Position numbers and translations under genes: made by a program | Shown here: positions 13,438 to 13,481 of the stretch, piece after piece | Position numbering within the stretch: the first letter of the stretch is position 1 | Layout of the letters: the number at the start of each line of letters is the position of its first letter | Assembly (NCBI GenBank): GCA_015486145.1 | Contig: WFSH01000076.1 | Span: 1 to 13,481, forward strand | Direction: 5' to 3' | DNA: 13,481 nt | DNA from: Mesoaciditogaceae bacterium | GTDB taxonomy: Bacteria > Thermotogota > Thermotogae > Mesoaciditogales > Mesoaciditogaceae | The notes under the pieces: generated by a model | What the model was told of the DNA's origin: nothing | The model's input: only the letters and a program-made list of their open reading frames with translations | Database searches by the model: none

Positions 13438-13481
13438 TCTTCGCAGCTATCGCTTTGGTCGTGAAAGCAAGAATACATTGC
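13438..13481 (-). other. Continuation outward from the right repeat to the window edge
   Basis: These 44 bases have no counterpart on the left because the window begins there. Read on the minus strand, two frames run open into the repeat and stop within it. One gives a lysine/arginine-rich tail ending AQDVLRKRI and the other ends EKANLTGC. Neither is a recognisable transposase or TnpB C-terminus, so I do not call a gene. Confidence 0.4.

Noticed and set aside
1..13481. CRISPR array, tRNA, rRNA or prophage genes
   Set aside because: No regularly spaced short repeats, no tRNA-like or rRNA sequence and no phage or integrase proteins were seen; the only long repeat is the inverted pair at the ends.

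Overview
This is a compact bacterial segment with an AT-rich base composition (roughly 40% GC by eye), AGA/AGG-rich arginine codons, strong AAGGAGG or GGAGGTGAT ribosome binding sites and very short intergenic gaps. The gene set (a two-subunit iron-sulfur L-serine dehydratase, a WtpABC-type tungstate transporter, a DUF72 protein, a PEBP protein, a secreted GH30 glycosidase and a P3A-type proton-pumping ATPase) fits an anaerobic, probably thermophilic fermenter. My best guess is a member of the Thermotogota, perhaps one of the acid-tolerant lineages because of the P3A H+-ATPase. That assignment is inference; the window holds no phylogenetic marker.

Layout, left to right. Positions 1-203 are one copy of a structured repeat. 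A DUF72 gene (226-987, minus) follows, then a 374-bp intergenic region with promoters. Next are the H+-ATPase (1362-3818, plus) and a bacterial PH-domain membrane protein with an unusual glycine-rich insert (3989-4723, plus). These face a minus-strand pair, a SAM methyltransferase followed by an MFS exporter (6516 down to 4741). Rightwards come a secreted GH30 glycosidase (6710-8152) and the tungstate transporter operon wtpABC (8283-11049), whose genes overlap by a few bases. A convergent serine dehydratase operon sdaAB-sdaAA (12626 down to 11076) shares a 138-bp divergent promoter region with a PEBP-family gene (12765-13232, plus). The window closes with a second, inverted copy of the left repeat (13235-13437), continuing to the end at 13481.

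How the genes work together. WtpABC would import tungstate (or molybdate) for pterin-cofactor oxidoreductases that are not in the window. The GH30 enzyme would cut polysaccharide outside the cell. The serine dehydratase turns serine into pyruvate and ammonia. The H+-ATPase would set up or defend the membrane proton gradient. They are metabolic neighbours rather than one pathway.

The most unusual points are: (1) the two inverted, about 97% identical, hairpin-rich repeats that bracket the whole 13-kb block, resembling right ends of IS200/IS605-type (TnpB, omega-RNA-like) elements; (2) the WtpC ATPase, with substitutions at the Q-loop, signature and D-loop; (3) the glycine-rich, P-loop-like insert in the PH-domain protein; and (4) a perfect 10-bp tandem repeat between the divergent sda and PEBP promoters. 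I did not find a clear new multi-gene defence or mobile system inside the window.
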